This document shows positions 1 through 8,883 of a stretch of 64,000 bases of DNA, piece by piece. A program made the translations under genes and the position numbers. The DNA lies in contig NZ_PCOC01000002.1 in NCBI RefSeq assembly GCF_002975205.1, positions 1,739,501 to 1,803,500 on the forward strand, read 5' to 3'. Within the stretch, counting starts at the first letter, position 1. Each line of letters opens with the position of its first letter. Source of the DNA: Ochrobactrum vermis. Its GTDB lineage: Bacteria; Pseudomonadota; Alphaproteobacteria; Rhizobiales; Rhizobiaceae. The notes beneath the pieces were generated by a model, which saw only the letters and a program-made list of their open reading frames with translations, was not told the origin of the DNA and ran no database searches.

Positions 1-455
1 ATCCGGTCAAACAGATCAGGCTGATAACGCTTCAGCCAGGCAAGCAGGGTCGGGGTTTGGGAGGGCCAAGGGCGCTGACGAGCTATCGGATAGGTCTTCG
101 CACCCACGCCTTCCGCCGCCCACTTTTCCACGAGACCGGTCGCACGTGTGTCGATCGACTGTATGCCGATGAGAGGTTCCCCCTCCCGGTCAAGCGCATA
201 GAGGCCGTTGCCGTGTCCGGCACAACCGATAGCGACTATATCGCTCGCCGCTATACCCGCCTTATCAAGGCAAGTCCGTATGACCCTCTTGGCATTGGAC
301 CAGAGTTCACCAAGGTCACGCTCGACATGGCCTGGATGCGGCATGCGGCTATGTCCTTCCTCCCCCGCATGTGCGAGTTCCCGTCCCGCCAGATCAAAGA
401 CCACCGCTTTGATGACGGTATTGCCGGCATCAAGCCCCAACAGATATTTTTGCAT
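1..455 (-). CDS. FGGY-family carbohydrate kinase, N-terminal part (cut by window edge)
   Basis: Only the first ~151 residues are present; the gene continues beyond position 1. The start ATG at 455 is preceded by a strong GGGAGGGG ribosome site. The N-terminus reads MQKYLLGLDAGNTVIKAVVF, the first phosphate-binding strand of the FGGY/ASKHA fold. A GHVERDLGELW stretch and a later RQRPWPSQTPTLLAWLK stretch recall L-xylulose kinase (LyxK) and erythritol kinase (EryA). Such enzymes phosphorylate a sugar or polyol with ATP in the cytoplasm. It is the last visible gene of the minus-strand operon, 36 bp after the aldolase, so it probably makes the phosphorylated substrate of the GlpD-like dehydrogenase. 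The exact substrate cannot be told. Confidence 0.85.
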   Translation of the reverse strand, partial: MQKYLLGLDAGNTVIKAVVFDLAGRELAHAGEEGHSRMPHPGHVERDLGELWSNAKRVIRTCLDKAGIAASDIVAIGCAGHGNGLYALDREGEPLIGIQSIDTRATGLVEKWAAEGVGAKTYPIARQRPWPSQTPTLLAWLKRYQPDLFDR

Positions 456-491
456 CCAGAACCCCTCCCAAGGTTCAACTAGTTCAGCAAC

Positions 492-1334
492 TCAGCTCCG
501 CTGATAGAGCGAGTAAGCCTCATCGCCACCTGCATCCTGATGAATGATCGCCATCAATCCGCGTACGACGGCGTTAGGATTGGCATGCTGATATATGTTG
601 CGCCCATAGACCATGCCCATTGCGCCCTGCCGCATCAAGGCAGCAGATTTTGCAAATACTACCGCAAGATCTTCCTTGCCGCCGCCACGCACCAGAACCG
701 GACAACGCGCCGCTTCCACAACACGATGGAAATCCTCCGCATTCGTTGTGGGATCGGCCTTGATGATATCAGCTCCCATTTCACGGGCGAGCCTCGTAAG
801 TGTCACGATCTTGTCGGCATCACCATCAACCATGTAACCCCCGCGCTCCGTGACCGGCTGCATGACGAGTGGTTCGATCATCAGCGGCATGCCGTATTTT
901 TCGCAATCAGCTCTGACACGCGAAATATTCTGCACGCATTGGCGAAAAAGGTCCGGCTCGTCCGGCAGCATGAAAAGGTTCACCACGACACAGGCCGCAT
1001 CCATCTGCAGAGCACCGACCAGCGGTTCGGCTTCATTCTGCAGCACTGCCCACATGTCGCGATGGCGTATACGATTATAGGGATTGCCCATATCGAGGCG
1101 CATGACCAGAGCTGGCTTATCCTTGCCGGGGATGTCCTGCAAAAGATCTGCCTGGCCATAATTCATCTGAATCGCATCAGGCTTTGCATCGACCAATGCC
1201 TGGACGACGGACGACATGTTCTCCAGTCCGTCGAGAAAAGAAGGCTCGTTGCACACGCCATGATCGATAGCTACATCCAGACAGCGGCCATTGCCGAACA
1301 GCCGGTTCATCCGGACTTTGCGGTTCTCTCGCAT
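492..1334 (-). CDS. Class I aldolase of the DeoC/LsrF/DhnA family
   Basis: 280 residues. The N-terminal LDVAIDHGV and the GADIIKADPTT segment, which carries the Schiff-base lysine, are hallmarks of archaeal-type class I fructose-bisphosphate aldolases and LsrF. A late VRGGGK segment fits the phosphate-binding loop. The ATG at 1334 follows AAAGGAG; the reading frame overlaps the end of the GlpD-like gene by 28 bp, which suggests coupled translation. In this operon it probably splits a keto-sugar phosphate made by the kinase and dehydrogenase, perhaps releasing dihydroxyacetone phosphate and an aldehyde. An LsrF-like thiolase role cannot be excluded, but no lsr partners are present. Confidence 0.8.
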   Translation of the reverse strand: MRENRKVRMNRLFGNGRCLDVAIDHGVCNEPSFLDGLENMSSVVQALVDAKPDAIQMNYGQADLLQDIPGKDKPALVMRLDMGNPYNRIRHRDMWAVLQNEAEPLVGALQMDAACVVVNLFMLPDEPDLFRQCVQNISRVRADCEKYGMPLMIEPLVMQPVTERGGYMVDGDADKIVTLTRLAREMGADIIKADPTTNAEDFHRVVEAARCPVLVRGGGKEDLAVVFAKSAALMRQGAMGMVYGRNIYQHANPNAVVRGLMAIIHQDAGGDEAYSLYQRS

Positions 1335-3055
1335 AATTCACTCCTTTGTTCGTTCCTTGCGGAAAGGGTTTCCTCGGTGACACCGTGGCGCTCACGCATG
1401 AGGGTTAAAAATCGTGTCAACTCTGCATCGCTACGCTGCGACGGCCAGCTTTTCTCCGTCGCAAGCAGATCAAGCACAGCGTCGGTCATAGCGAGGGACA
1501 GTTCACCAGAAATCGCCAGTGTCGTGCGTCGCAGAAGCAGGTCATCCAGATGCTCAACGGCCTCAGCACGGATGAGATACAAGAACTCTCGCGTGCTGTA
1601 GTCGGTATTGGGCAAGGTGCGATCCACCCCACCCGCGATGAAACGGGCGATTTCGGCTGTATCGGTGCCGTAACGTTTGAAAAGCGATGCGATGCGAGCC
1701 GAAGATATTCCCGTGGTGGTGGCCAGTTTTTCGATCCAGCTTGCGCGATCTTTCGGAAATGCGCGTCCACCACCTATTGCACGTTCCGCCGTGTCGGTCC
1801 CGCGCGATAGACCCAACCGTTTCAGCACCATGTCGGCTGCCATTTCACCGAACGACCGGAAAGTCGTCCACTTGCCGCCAATCATGCAGAGCACGGGAGG
1901 GCGGCCGTCACATCCTTCAAGCACAGTACAGAAATGGTCGCGCGGAATACGTCCTGTAAAACTGTCATCGCTGGCTGGCAATGGACGCACGCCGGCGAAC
2001 TGAAAGACAATCTCTTCGGAATGTATTTTGATCTCAGGCAACACGAAAGCGAGCGATTGCAAAATGTAGTCCCGCTCGTCCGCTTCGCAACGCACCTTGC
2101 CGGGGTCATCAACGCGGATGTCCGTCGATCCAACGAGAACCTTGCCGAGATAGGGAAACAATATGCAGATCCGCCCGTCCTCATTCTCATAATAGATCAT
2201 ATGTCCATCGAGGCTGTCGCTGAGGGCAGGATTGTCGACGATGAGATGCGACCCTTTGGTGCCCCCCACCAGAGGCGCGGGCTGCGCCTCTTTCGGAAAG
2301 AGCGAGCCATTCGCCATGTCGATCCAGCCGCCGGTCGCATTGATAATCAGCCGTGGCTTGATTGGCAGCGTTTCGCCGGAGATTCCATCGAGCAACAAGA
2401 AATCACCACGACCACTTTCCCGAACTGTCGCATAGTTCAGCGCCTTCGCATGGTGGCCGGCAGCAAGGCCATCGCGAAGAAGCTCTATACCGATCCGCTC
2501 GGGATGACTGACCCAGGCATCAAAATACGTAGCAGAGTTGCGGATCGCTGGATTGAGCGCAGGCCATTTCGCAAGCGTCGTCTTGCGATTGCGAAAACTG
2601 TGCTTTGGCATAAGCGCCCGTTTACGCGTCAGGAAGTCGTAAATGCCCAGCCCTGCTTTGATGGCGATTGCGCCACGTCGGCTTGGACGGCGGGTGAGCC
2701 CCATAAAGCGTACAATCCCATTACCGAGGCCCGAAAAAGTATCGAAGATCGGAACCGTCGTCGGCAAAGGAGCTACGTAGTGGGGAGCATTCCGCAGCAG
2801 TCTGTCACGCTCGACAAGAGATTCCTTGACGAGGCTGAATTCGCCATTCTCCAGATAACGCAAACCTCCATGAACCATGCGCGAGAGCGCAGCACTGGCA
2901 CCCGAACAATAATCCGACTGCTCGACCAGCAGCACATTCACGCCCTGCAGCGCAAGCTCGCGGAAAACGCTGAGCCCGTTAATGCCGCCGCCAACAACAC
3001 AAACATCCACCTTCGGGCTCTGGCGGAGCCCGTTCAACATCTCTTCACGGTTCAT
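1307..3055 (-). CDS. GlpD-like FAD-dependent glycerol-3-phosphate / polyol-phosphate dehydrogenase
   Basis: 582 residues. The N-terminal Rossmann motif VCVVGGGINGLSVFRELALQ binds FAD, and the SRMVHGGLRYLE segment is conserved in the GlpD/EryB family. A C-terminal extension of about 150 residues follows the oxidase core, as in GlpD. These enzymes oxidise a polyol phosphate to a keto-phosphate and pass electrons to membrane quinone. It sits 12 bp after the aldo/keto reductase and overlaps the aldolase. Its neighbours are a kinase and a SorC regulator, as for EryB in the erythritol operon, so a sugar-alcohol phosphate is a more likely substrate than glycerol 3-phosphate. That preference is inferred from context. 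Confidence 0.82.
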   Translation of the reverse strand: MNREEMLNGLRQSPKVDVCVVGGGINGLSVFRELALQGVNVLLVEQSDYCSGASAALSRMVHGGLRYLENGEFSLVKESLVERDRLLRNAPHYVAPLPTTVPIFDTFSGLGNGIVRFMGLTRRPSRRGAIAIKAGLGIYDFLTRKRALMPKHSFRNRKTTLAKWPALNPAIRNSATYFDAWVSHPERIGIELLRDGLAAGHHAKALNYATVRESGRGDFLLLDGISGETLPIKPRLIINATGGWIDMANGSLFPKEAQPAPLVGGTKGSHLIVDNPALSDSLDGHMIYYENEDGRICILFPYLGKVLVGSTDIRVDDPGKVRCEADERDYILQSLAFVLPEIKIHSEEIVFQFAGVRPLPASDDSFTGRIPRDHFCTVLEGCDGRPPVLCMIGGKWTTFRSFGEMAADMVLKRLGLSRGTDTAERAIGGGRAFPKDRASWIEKLATTTGISSARIASLFKRYGTDTAEIARFIAGGVDRTLPNTDYSTREFLYLIRAEAVEHLDDLLLRRTTLAISGELSLAMTDAVLDLLATEKSWPSQRSDAELTRFLTLMRERHGVTEETLSARNEQRSELCERTAKSG

Positions 3056-3067
3056 GATGGCCGTCCG

Positions 3068-4063
3068 TTATCCGTCCATGTTAACCAGTTGCGCCGAAAT
3101 AGCCGTTTCGATTGCCATAAGATCGTCAACTGACAGCCGAAGCTCTCCCGCATGCGCATTGTCGAGTGCCTGCGTCGGGTTTCGCGCGCCGCAAAGCGCA
3201 AAGGTGACACCTGGCTGCGCGAGCGTCCATGCAATCACGATCTGAGCAACAGTCGCGTCATGCTGATCAGCGACCGGCTGTATCGCCCTGGCAAATTCCC
3301 TTACCTTCTGCCTGTTGGCGACGGAAAAGCGCGGATTGTCCTTGCGCTGATCGTCACCGGAAAATACTCGCTCCGGTCCGATCATACCGGACAGAAGACC
3401 AAGCGCGAGAGAGGAATAGCTCAACGTCGATACATCGTTTGCCGTGGTAAGCGGCAACAAATCCTTCTCGATTTCCCGATCTATCATGCTGAATCGCTCC
3501 TGGATCGCATCGAGTGCTCCCAACTGGATATATTGTTCCAGCTCCGAACGATTAACATTGCTCGCACCGACGGCACGGATTTTTCCTGCCTGCTTCAATT
3601 CCTCAAGCGCCGCGACGGTCTCTTCGATCGGCGTTGTCGGGTCCTGCCAGTGAGTGATGTAAAGGTCAATATAATCGGTACCGAGGCGACGCAGACTTTC
3701 TTCCACCTCATGGATGATCGCATCCCGTCCCAGATAGCGATGGACTGGTTTTCCATTCTGGTCGAAGAAGTGGTTACCTTTTTGGGTGTGCCAGACCAGG
3801 CCGCATTTTGTAGCAATAACTGCCTTGTCGCGACGCCCGGCAATCGCCTTGCCAACAATTTCCTCAGATCGCCCGAGACCATAAGCCGGTGCCGTATCGA
3901 TCAGTGTTACACCAGCTTCCAGCGATATCTGGATTGCGGCGATGGATTGAGCTTCATCCGTTCCGCCCCACATCCAGCCCCCTATGGCCCATGTACCCAG
4001 ACCGACTGCGGAGGCTTTGACGCCGGAGCGTCCGATTTCGCAGATCAACTGTTCGCCGCTCAT
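3068..4063 (-). CDS. Aldo/keto reductase
   Basis: 331 residues with AKR features: LGTWAIGG at the N-terminus, the catalytic region LIDTAPAYGLGRSEEIVGKA (Asp and Tyr), the lysine in VIATKCG, and DLYITHWQDP, which carries the expected His. The C-terminal half has the NADPH-binding GARNPTQALDNA segment. It overlaps the regulator gene by 4 bp (ATGA). Closest groups by eye are the IolS/YhdN-type reductases and sugar dehydrogenases. It could oxidise the imported sugar or reduce an aldehyde released by the aldolase. The sequence alone does not decide between these. Confidence 0.85.
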   Translation of the reverse strand: MSGEQLICEIGRSGVKASAVGLGTWAIGGWMWGGTDEAQSIAAIQISLEAGVTLIDTAPAYGLGRSEEIVGKAIAGRRDKAVIATKCGLVWHTQKGNHFFDQNGKPVHRYLGRDAIIHEVEESLRRLGTDYIDLYITHWQDPTTPIEETVAALEELKQAGKIRAVGASNVNRSELEQYIQLGALDAIQERFSMIDREIEKDLLPLTTANDVSTLSYSSLALGLLSGMIGPERVFSGDDQRKDNPRFSVANRQKVREFARAIQPVADQHDATVAQIVIAWTLAQPGVTFALCGARNPTQALDNAHAGELRLSVDDLMAIETAISAQLVNMDG

Positions 4064-5067
4064 GCGGAAAATCCTTCTTCGGATGCGAGTTCGAGAATGC
4101 GGACACCGGTCACCTCATCGGTGACAAGCGTATCGAGATGTTTGCCGCGAAGGACACTCAGGATAGACTCGGCCTTGTTCAGCCCGCTGGCGACACCGAT
4201 CTTCGTCGGGATGTGCGCAAACTCATCCAGCGTCAGCGAGACCAGCGCACTGTTCAGACTGTACTCACAGACCTGACCGTCGACATCGAGCAGATGAGCA
4301 AGAAGCTCGGCACTCGCTCCGGAATGTTCGATAGCCGTGCGATCCTCACTCGAAGAGGGGTGCAGGTCGTAATAAGTCGAATCCGTACTGACGATGGAGC
4401 CTATGCCCACAACTGCTACCTTGGCTTCCCTTGCCCGTTGGAACACGTCCGCTACCGAACGCATATTCATCAGCATGGCGCGTTGCCCAGCGTCATCTGC
4501 AAACAGAGGCGCATGTATCTGATATGAGTGTCCACCAAGCTTTTCGGCCATCAACGTCGAGACGTGATTGACGTCAGTATAGTGCTTTCCCTGCACGCAG
4601 CCCGTTGCCGGGATGACCTCAATATCGAAACGACGTGGTGCCTGAATGCCTGTAACAACGGCACTCACGCCCTTGCCGCCGGTGATGCAGATCGTGTCGC
4701 CATCAGCGATTTCTTCAAGAAGCAAGCGGGCCGCGGCTTCCCCAACCGCCAGCAAAGCAGTTTGCGGGTTGTCGGATACGGACGGCACGACAACAGCGCG
4801 GCTGATACCACCGAGCGCCAGCAGACGTTCTTCCAGATCGACAAGAGGCTCGACCGGCGACTTGATCTTGATTTCAACGAGACCGAGCTGGCGACCGCGC
4901 TTGATGAGCCGGTTGACTGTCGCATGTGATATGCCGAGCTGGTCCGCTATCTGCGCCTGCGTCAGTCCTTCAAGAAAATGCAGGACGAGCGCCTGATGCA
5001 TCTGGCGAGCGACAACGATTTCCTCTCGTGGCGCCGTTGTTCTGGGTTTCAGTTTGGCAATGGGCAT
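4060..5067 (-). CDS. SorC-family (EryD-like) transcriptional regulator
   Basis: 335 residues. The N-terminal helix-turn-helix (LTQAQIADQLGISHATVNRL) is followed by the SorC effector-binding fold, a sugar-phosphate-binding domain related to sugar isomerases (VGEAAARLL, VGIGS and ASGLNKAESIL segments). The family usually binds a phosphorylated intermediate of the pathway it controls; EryD of Brucella is the closest well-known example. It is encoded within the operon, between the permease and the reductase, so it is probably autoregulated. The 14-bp palindrome at 8855-8868 ahead of the operon is a candidate binding site. Confidence 0.85.
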   Translation of the reverse strand: MPIAKLKPRTTAPREEIVVARQMHQALVLHFLEGLTQAQIADQLGISHATVNRLIKRGRQLGLVEIKIKSPVEPLVDLEERLLALGGISRAVVVPSVSDNPQTALLAVGEAAARLLLEEIADGDTICITGGKGVSAVVTGIQAPRRFDIEVIPATGCVQGKHYTDVNHVSTLMAEKLGGHSYQIHAPLFADDAGQRAMLMNMRSVADVFQRAREAKVAVVGIGSIVSTDSTYYDLHPSSSEDRTAIEHSGASAELLAHLLDVDGQVCEYSLNSALVSLTLDEFAHIPTKIGVASGLNKAESILSVLRGKHLDTLVTDEVTGVRILELASEEGFSA

Positions 5068-5068
5068 A

Positions 5069-6058
5069 TCAGGACGCCTTCCGCTTGTGGAGGAAATGGT
5101 CGATGGAAACCGCCGCGAGAAGAATGCAACCCTTGATCATGTCCTGCCAGTACACTGAAACATTGAGAAGGATCAGCGAGGATGTGACCAGCGAAAGCAG
5201 TGCCATGCCGAGAATGGCACCGAGGATCGTGCCGGAACCGCCGCTCAGCGATGCACCGCCGATGACTGCGGCAGCAATGATGTTCAACTCCATGCCAACG
5301 CCAAAGGTAGGCGTCGCAGCGCCGAAGCGGGACATATAGATGACGCCTGCAACACCGGCGAGTGTTGAGCACAAGACTGTCACCCAGAATTTGACGTGGT
5401 TCGTCTTGATGCCCGAATAGAGCGCTGCCTTTTCATTGCTGCCGGTATAAAACACCTTGCGAAAGGCCGTGGCCCGGCGCAGCAGGAAGTCGAACAGAAT
5501 GACGACAGCAACGAAAATCAGAATGACATAGGGTATGCCGTAGAAGGTACCCTGTCCTACTGCCTTGAAACTGGGTGGCAGCGTGAAAAGCGATAGCGGC
5601 GTGCCTTTGGTAATGATCAGACAAAGGCCGCGTACAATCACCATGGCCGCCAGCGACGTGATGAAGTGGTTGAGACCGACAACGGTCACGAAGAACCCCA
5701 TAGTGGCGCCGATGGCGCTGCTCGCCGCAATGCCGACGAGCGAAGCCGTCCATGGATCGAGCCCGGCAAGAAAGAGCGCGCCGGAAAGGACCATGGAGAA
5801 ACAGACCACCGAGCCCACCGAAAGGTCGATGCCCCCGACAATCAGCAGGATTGTCATTCCCACGACGACAATGCCTTCCACAGAGAAGCTCATCAGCATC
5901 GCGCGAAAATTGCCGAGTGTTAGAAAATGCGGCGATGCGAAGCTCATCACCACGCCCAATGCAAGAATGATCGCAATCAGACCGGCCTCACGCATGGTAC
6001 CAATGCGCCTTATCGACGATGTTCTCGGCACAGCCGCCACCATTGTGTCGATTGCCAT
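5069..6058 (-). CDS. Ribose-type ABC transporter permease (RbsC/XylH family)
   Basis: 329 residues of strongly hydrophobic sequence with the family signature IVGGIDLSVGSVV near residue 70 and GGASLSGGSGTILGA in the C-terminal part. The ATG at 6058 is chosen because GGGAGAGGGTGAA lies just before it; an upstream in-frame extension from 6115 would overlap the ATPase gene. It forms the membrane channel of an importer with the ATPase upstream (22 bp gap) and the binding protein at 7674-8705. The regulator gene follows with no gap. Confidence 0.88.
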   Translation of the reverse strand: MAIDTMVAAVPRTSSIRRIGTMREAGLIAIILALGVVMSFASPHFLTLGNFRAMLMSFSVEGIVVVGMTILLIVGGIDLSVGSVVCFSMVLSGALFLAGLDPWTASLVGIAASSAIGATMGFFVTVVGLNHFITSLAAMVIVRGLCLIITKGTPLSLFTLPPSFKAVGQGTFYGIPYVILIFVAVVILFDFLLRRATAFRKVFYTGSNEKAALYSGIKTNHVKFWVTVLCSTLAGVAGVIYMSRFGAATPTFGVGMELNIIAAAVIGGASLSGGSGTILGAILGMALLSLVTSSLILLNVSVYWQDMIKGCILLAAVSIDHFLHKRKAS

Positions 6059-6080
6059 TTCACCCTCTCCCATTTTCTTT

Positions 6081-7607
6081 TTATGCAGCATGGTGCGATG
6101 TCCGTTCCGTACCAACGCCCGAAGCGAGACGGATCACCGCCTCTTCTGACATCGCAGCCGCTGAAAGCTCTCCTGCAATGCGCCCTTCCCGGACCACTAG
6201 CAGGCGGTCGGAAAGACCGAGCAGTTCAGGCATCTCCGATGAGATGACGATGATGCCGATCCCAGAGCGCGCAAGCTCCCGCAGCAGTCGATGAATTTCC
6301 GCCTTCGCGCCGACATCGATGCCCCGTGTTGGTTCATCCATCAGAATGACTTTGGGTTTCACGGCGAGTTGCTTGGCGATTGCGACTTTCTGCTGATTGC
6401 CGCCGGATAGTGATTTCACCGGCGCTTCGATGCCGCCCATGCGTACCGAAAGTCGTTTCGCAAAATCCTCTGCAAGCGCGGCCTCGGCTCGACCATTCAG
6501 AAGTCCAGCGGAGTTGGTCAGTGATTTCAAATCCAGCACGGAAATATTCTGCGCGATGGACATCTCCAGAAACACGCCTGATCCCTTGCGGTCTTCAGAA
6601 AGATAGACGATGCCCGATCTGACGGCATCGGAATAGGAATTGATTTTCTGCGTTTTACCATGGAGGCGGACTGCTCCCGCCGCACGCGGACGAAGGCCGC
6701 AAATACCTTCGGCGATCTCGGTTCGTCCGGATCCTATAAGGCCACCTATACCAAGAATTTCCCCTTTGCGGACGGCAAAGCTCACATCGTGGAAACGCAC
6801 ACCATCGGCAATGTTATCGACTTCGAGAATGACTTCACCTGGCGCCTCGTGGGGTCCAAGCTTATCCGGGTAGAGCTGCGTTATCTCACGTCCCACCATC
6901 CGGCGCACCACATCGTCCGGCGTCACATCTGCGATACGGTCAGTGCATACATAACGACCATCGCGAAAGACGGTTACGCGGTCGCAGAGACTGAAAATCT
7001 CGGCCATACGATGACTGATATAAATGATGGAAATGCCATTGCTCTTAAGATCGCGGATGATCGAGAAAAGCTGCTTCGCTTCCGTTTCGGTGAGCGCTGC
7101 CGTCGGTTCATCCAGGATCAACACGCGGCAGTCGAGTGTCAGCGCCTTGGCGATCTCGACAAGTTGCTGACTGGAAATCGGCAAGTTGGCAACTTTCTGT
7201 CCAACATCAATAGCCGCTAGACGATTCATCACGATCTGTGCATTTTTTTCCAGAGCGCGATAATTCATGAAAGGCGAACGGCGGTGATTGGTCGCCGCCA
7301 TGAACATGTTTTCAGCCACCGTTGCATCCGGGCACAGTGCAATTTCCTGATGCACAAGACCGATGCCGAGAGATTGCGCCACAGCGGGCGAAGCAATGTG
7401 AACCGCTTTCCCGTCGATACGTATTTCACCTTCAGTCGGTTGTAGTACGCCGGCGATGATACTCATCAACGTCGACTTGCCAGCACCGTTCTCGCCGCAA
7501 AGCGCATGAACTTCGCCGCGTTCAAGCGTGAAATCGACATGCGTCAGCGCCTTCACCGCTCCGAAATGCTTGGATACACCATGAATGGTCAGCACCGGCT
7601 CAGCCAT
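6081..7607 (-). CDS. Ribose-type ABC transporter ATPase (RbsA family, duplicated)
   Basis: 508 residues with two fused nucleotide-binding domains. The first has Walker [10 protein letters not shown] and Walker [13 protein letters not shown]. The second has the degenerate Walker A typical of RbsA/XylG (GLIGSGRTE), the signature [13 protein letters not shown], and [15 protein letters not shown]. Two adjacent ATGs occur; the one at 7607 has the better spacing to AGGAGG. The long leader available from 7661 is not needed. The protein powers sugar or polyol uptake with the permease and binding protein of the same operon. Confidence 0.88.
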   Translation of the reverse strand: MAEPVLTIHGVSKHFGAVKALTHVDFTLERGEVHALCGENGAGKSTLMSIIAGVLQPTEGEIRIDGKAVHIASPAVAQSLGIGLVHQEIALCPDATVAENMFMAATNHRRSPFMNYRALEKNAQIVMNRLAAIDVGQKVANLPISSQQLVEIAKALTLDCRVLILDEPTAALTETEAKQLFSIIRDLKSNGISIIYISHRMAEIFSLCDRVTVFRDGRYVCTDRIADVTPDDVVRRMVGREITQLYPDKLGPHEAPGEVILEVDNIADGVRFHDVSFAVRKGEILGIGGLIGSGRTEIAEGICGLRPRAAGAVRLHGKTQKINSYSDAVRSGIVYLSEDRKGSGVFLEMSIAQNISVLDLKSLTNSAGLLNGRAEAALAEDFAKRLSVRMGGIEAPVKSLSGGNQQKVAIAKQLAVKPKVILMDEPTRGIDVGAKAEIHRLLRELARSGIGIIVISSEMPELLGLSDRLLVVREGRIAGELSAAAMSEEAVIRLASGVGTERTSHHAA

Positions 7608-7673
7608 CATCTTCCTCCTCTCCGTCAAAACCATCCGCGCCGCTTGACGCGGATGGTTCATGAGCAGAGCCTA

Positions 7674-8705
7674 CTACTCTTCAATGCCCTTGGTGCCACG
7701 ACGCTTCAGGTATTTGTCCCAATAGAAGTCGTCGGCATTTTCCGCCGTCACGATGGAAAGCCCGTTGTCGACAACGGGAATGCTCATCGCGTTGAAGCCG
7801 GAACGCTTGGCGTCATTCATCGGATCGATCAATTCCGGGTGCTTGGCGAGCCACAGCAGCATGAAGCCCATATAGCCCTGCATGCCCTGGTTCGGATTGA
7901 TAGAACCGAAGACTTCGCCAGCCTTGATCATGTCGAGAATGTTGGCGTTGACGTCCGCACACATGACGAGGACCTTGCCACCTGCTTCCTTGTTCGCCTG
8001 CGCGGCGCCGATCGCCGAATTAGCCTCCGGCATGAAAACCGCGCCAAGGTTCGGATTGGCCTGAATCAGGCTCGATAGCCCTTGATAAGCCTTGGTCGGG
8101 TCCTGATTGGAAGCAGCGCGACCAACCAGTTTCATGTCCGGCCACTTCTCTTCCATGCGAGCGACGAAGGCAGCAATACGCTTGTCGTGATTATCCTGTC
8201 CGGGGTTTTCAAGAACGGCGTATTCGCCCTTGCCACCCATTTTCTGGGCGATGGCATCGGCAGCATAGGTACCTTCGCGAGTGTTGTCCGAAGTGATGAA
8301 GGACACACGCTTCGACAGTGGTGAGTCTGCTGCGAATGTGACAACCGCCGTGCCTTGATCGATGGCCCGGTTGATGGGCTCGATGAATGGATCGGAGTTC
8401 ATCGGATGTACGAGAATACCAGCGGGATTCTGCGCCAAAGCCTGATCGAACGTAGCGATCTGCTTGTTCACATCGTATTCCGGCGTACCGGTATACTCTG
8501 TCTCGCAGCCGAATTGCTGGCCGGCCTGCTTGAACATTTCATAGACTGGAAACCAGTATTCAACGCCAGAAACCATGACGTTCATCACATATTTTTCACC
8601 CGGTTTGCAGCGGAACGGATTCTCCGTCTCACCTGCCGTAGCGGAACCGGCCAGAAGCGTTACCGCAAGGACCGTCAGTGCGGTCGTGCTCAGAAATTTG
8701 CGCAA
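7674..8705 (-). CDS. Periplasmic sugar/polyol-binding protein of the ABC importer (TTG start)
   Basis: 343 residues. The best start is a TTG at 8705, since AGGAGG lies 5-6 bp upstream and translation gives a classical signal peptide (RKFLSTTALTVLAVTLLAGS, cleaved near SATAGE). No ATG fits as well. The mature part is a type I periplasmic binding protein of the Peripla_BP_4 class, with a central QANPNLGAVFMPEANSAIGA segment. It is the first gene of the minus-strand operon and sets its substrate range. The ligand is unknown; erythritol/xylitol-type binding proteins (EryG) are the nearest comparison suggested by the operon. Confidence 0.85.
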   Translation of the reverse strand: MRKFLSTTALTVLAVTLLAGSATAGETENPFRCKPGEKYVMNVMVSGVEYWFPVYEMFKQAGQQFGCETEYTGTPEYDVNKQIATFDQALAQNPAGILVHPMNSDPFIEPINRAIDQGTAVVTFAADSPLSKRVSFITSDNTREGTYAADAIAQKMGGKGEYAVLENPGQDNHDKRIAAFVARMEEKWPDMKLVGRAASNQDPTKAYQGLSSLIQANPNLGAVFMPEANSAIGAAQANKEAGGKVLVMCADVNANILDMIKAGEVFGSINPNQGMQGYMGFMLLWLAKHPELIDPMNDAKRSGFNAMSIPVVDNGLSIVTAENADDFYWDKYLKRRGTKGIEE

Positions 8706-8854
8706 GTGTCCTCCTCGAGGCCGAAGCCCCTCCCAAACGCGCCGAAAGCGTCCCAAAAACGCCGTTGAACTTTATGAAAACCGGCCCTCCTCCTCGAAGA
8801 CCAGTATTGATAGCTAATCTCAAAGAAACGAGGCTGTCAATATAATTCAGCAAA

Positions 8855-8868
8855 TGAAATATATTTCA
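8855..8868. promoter_or_regulatory. 14-bp perfect palindrome TGAAATATATTTCA, candidate SorC operator
   Basis: The sequence TGAAATATATTTCA is its own reverse complement. It lies about 150 bp upstream of the binding-protein start, in the gap between the importer operon and the LysR gene. On the minus strand a TTGACA hexamer follows at 8840-8835; a -10 box 17-18 bp further on is weak (TTAGCT/TAGCTA). The position fits a regulator site next to the operon promoter. Assigning it to the SorC protein is inference. Confidence 0.45.
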
Positions 8869-8883
8869 AAATGACTGCACATT

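Noticed and set aside
1934..3133. 399-codon plus-strand frame opposite the GlpD-like gene
   Set aside because: The minus-strand gene has an FAD motif and operon context; the plus-strand translation is low in recognisable structure.
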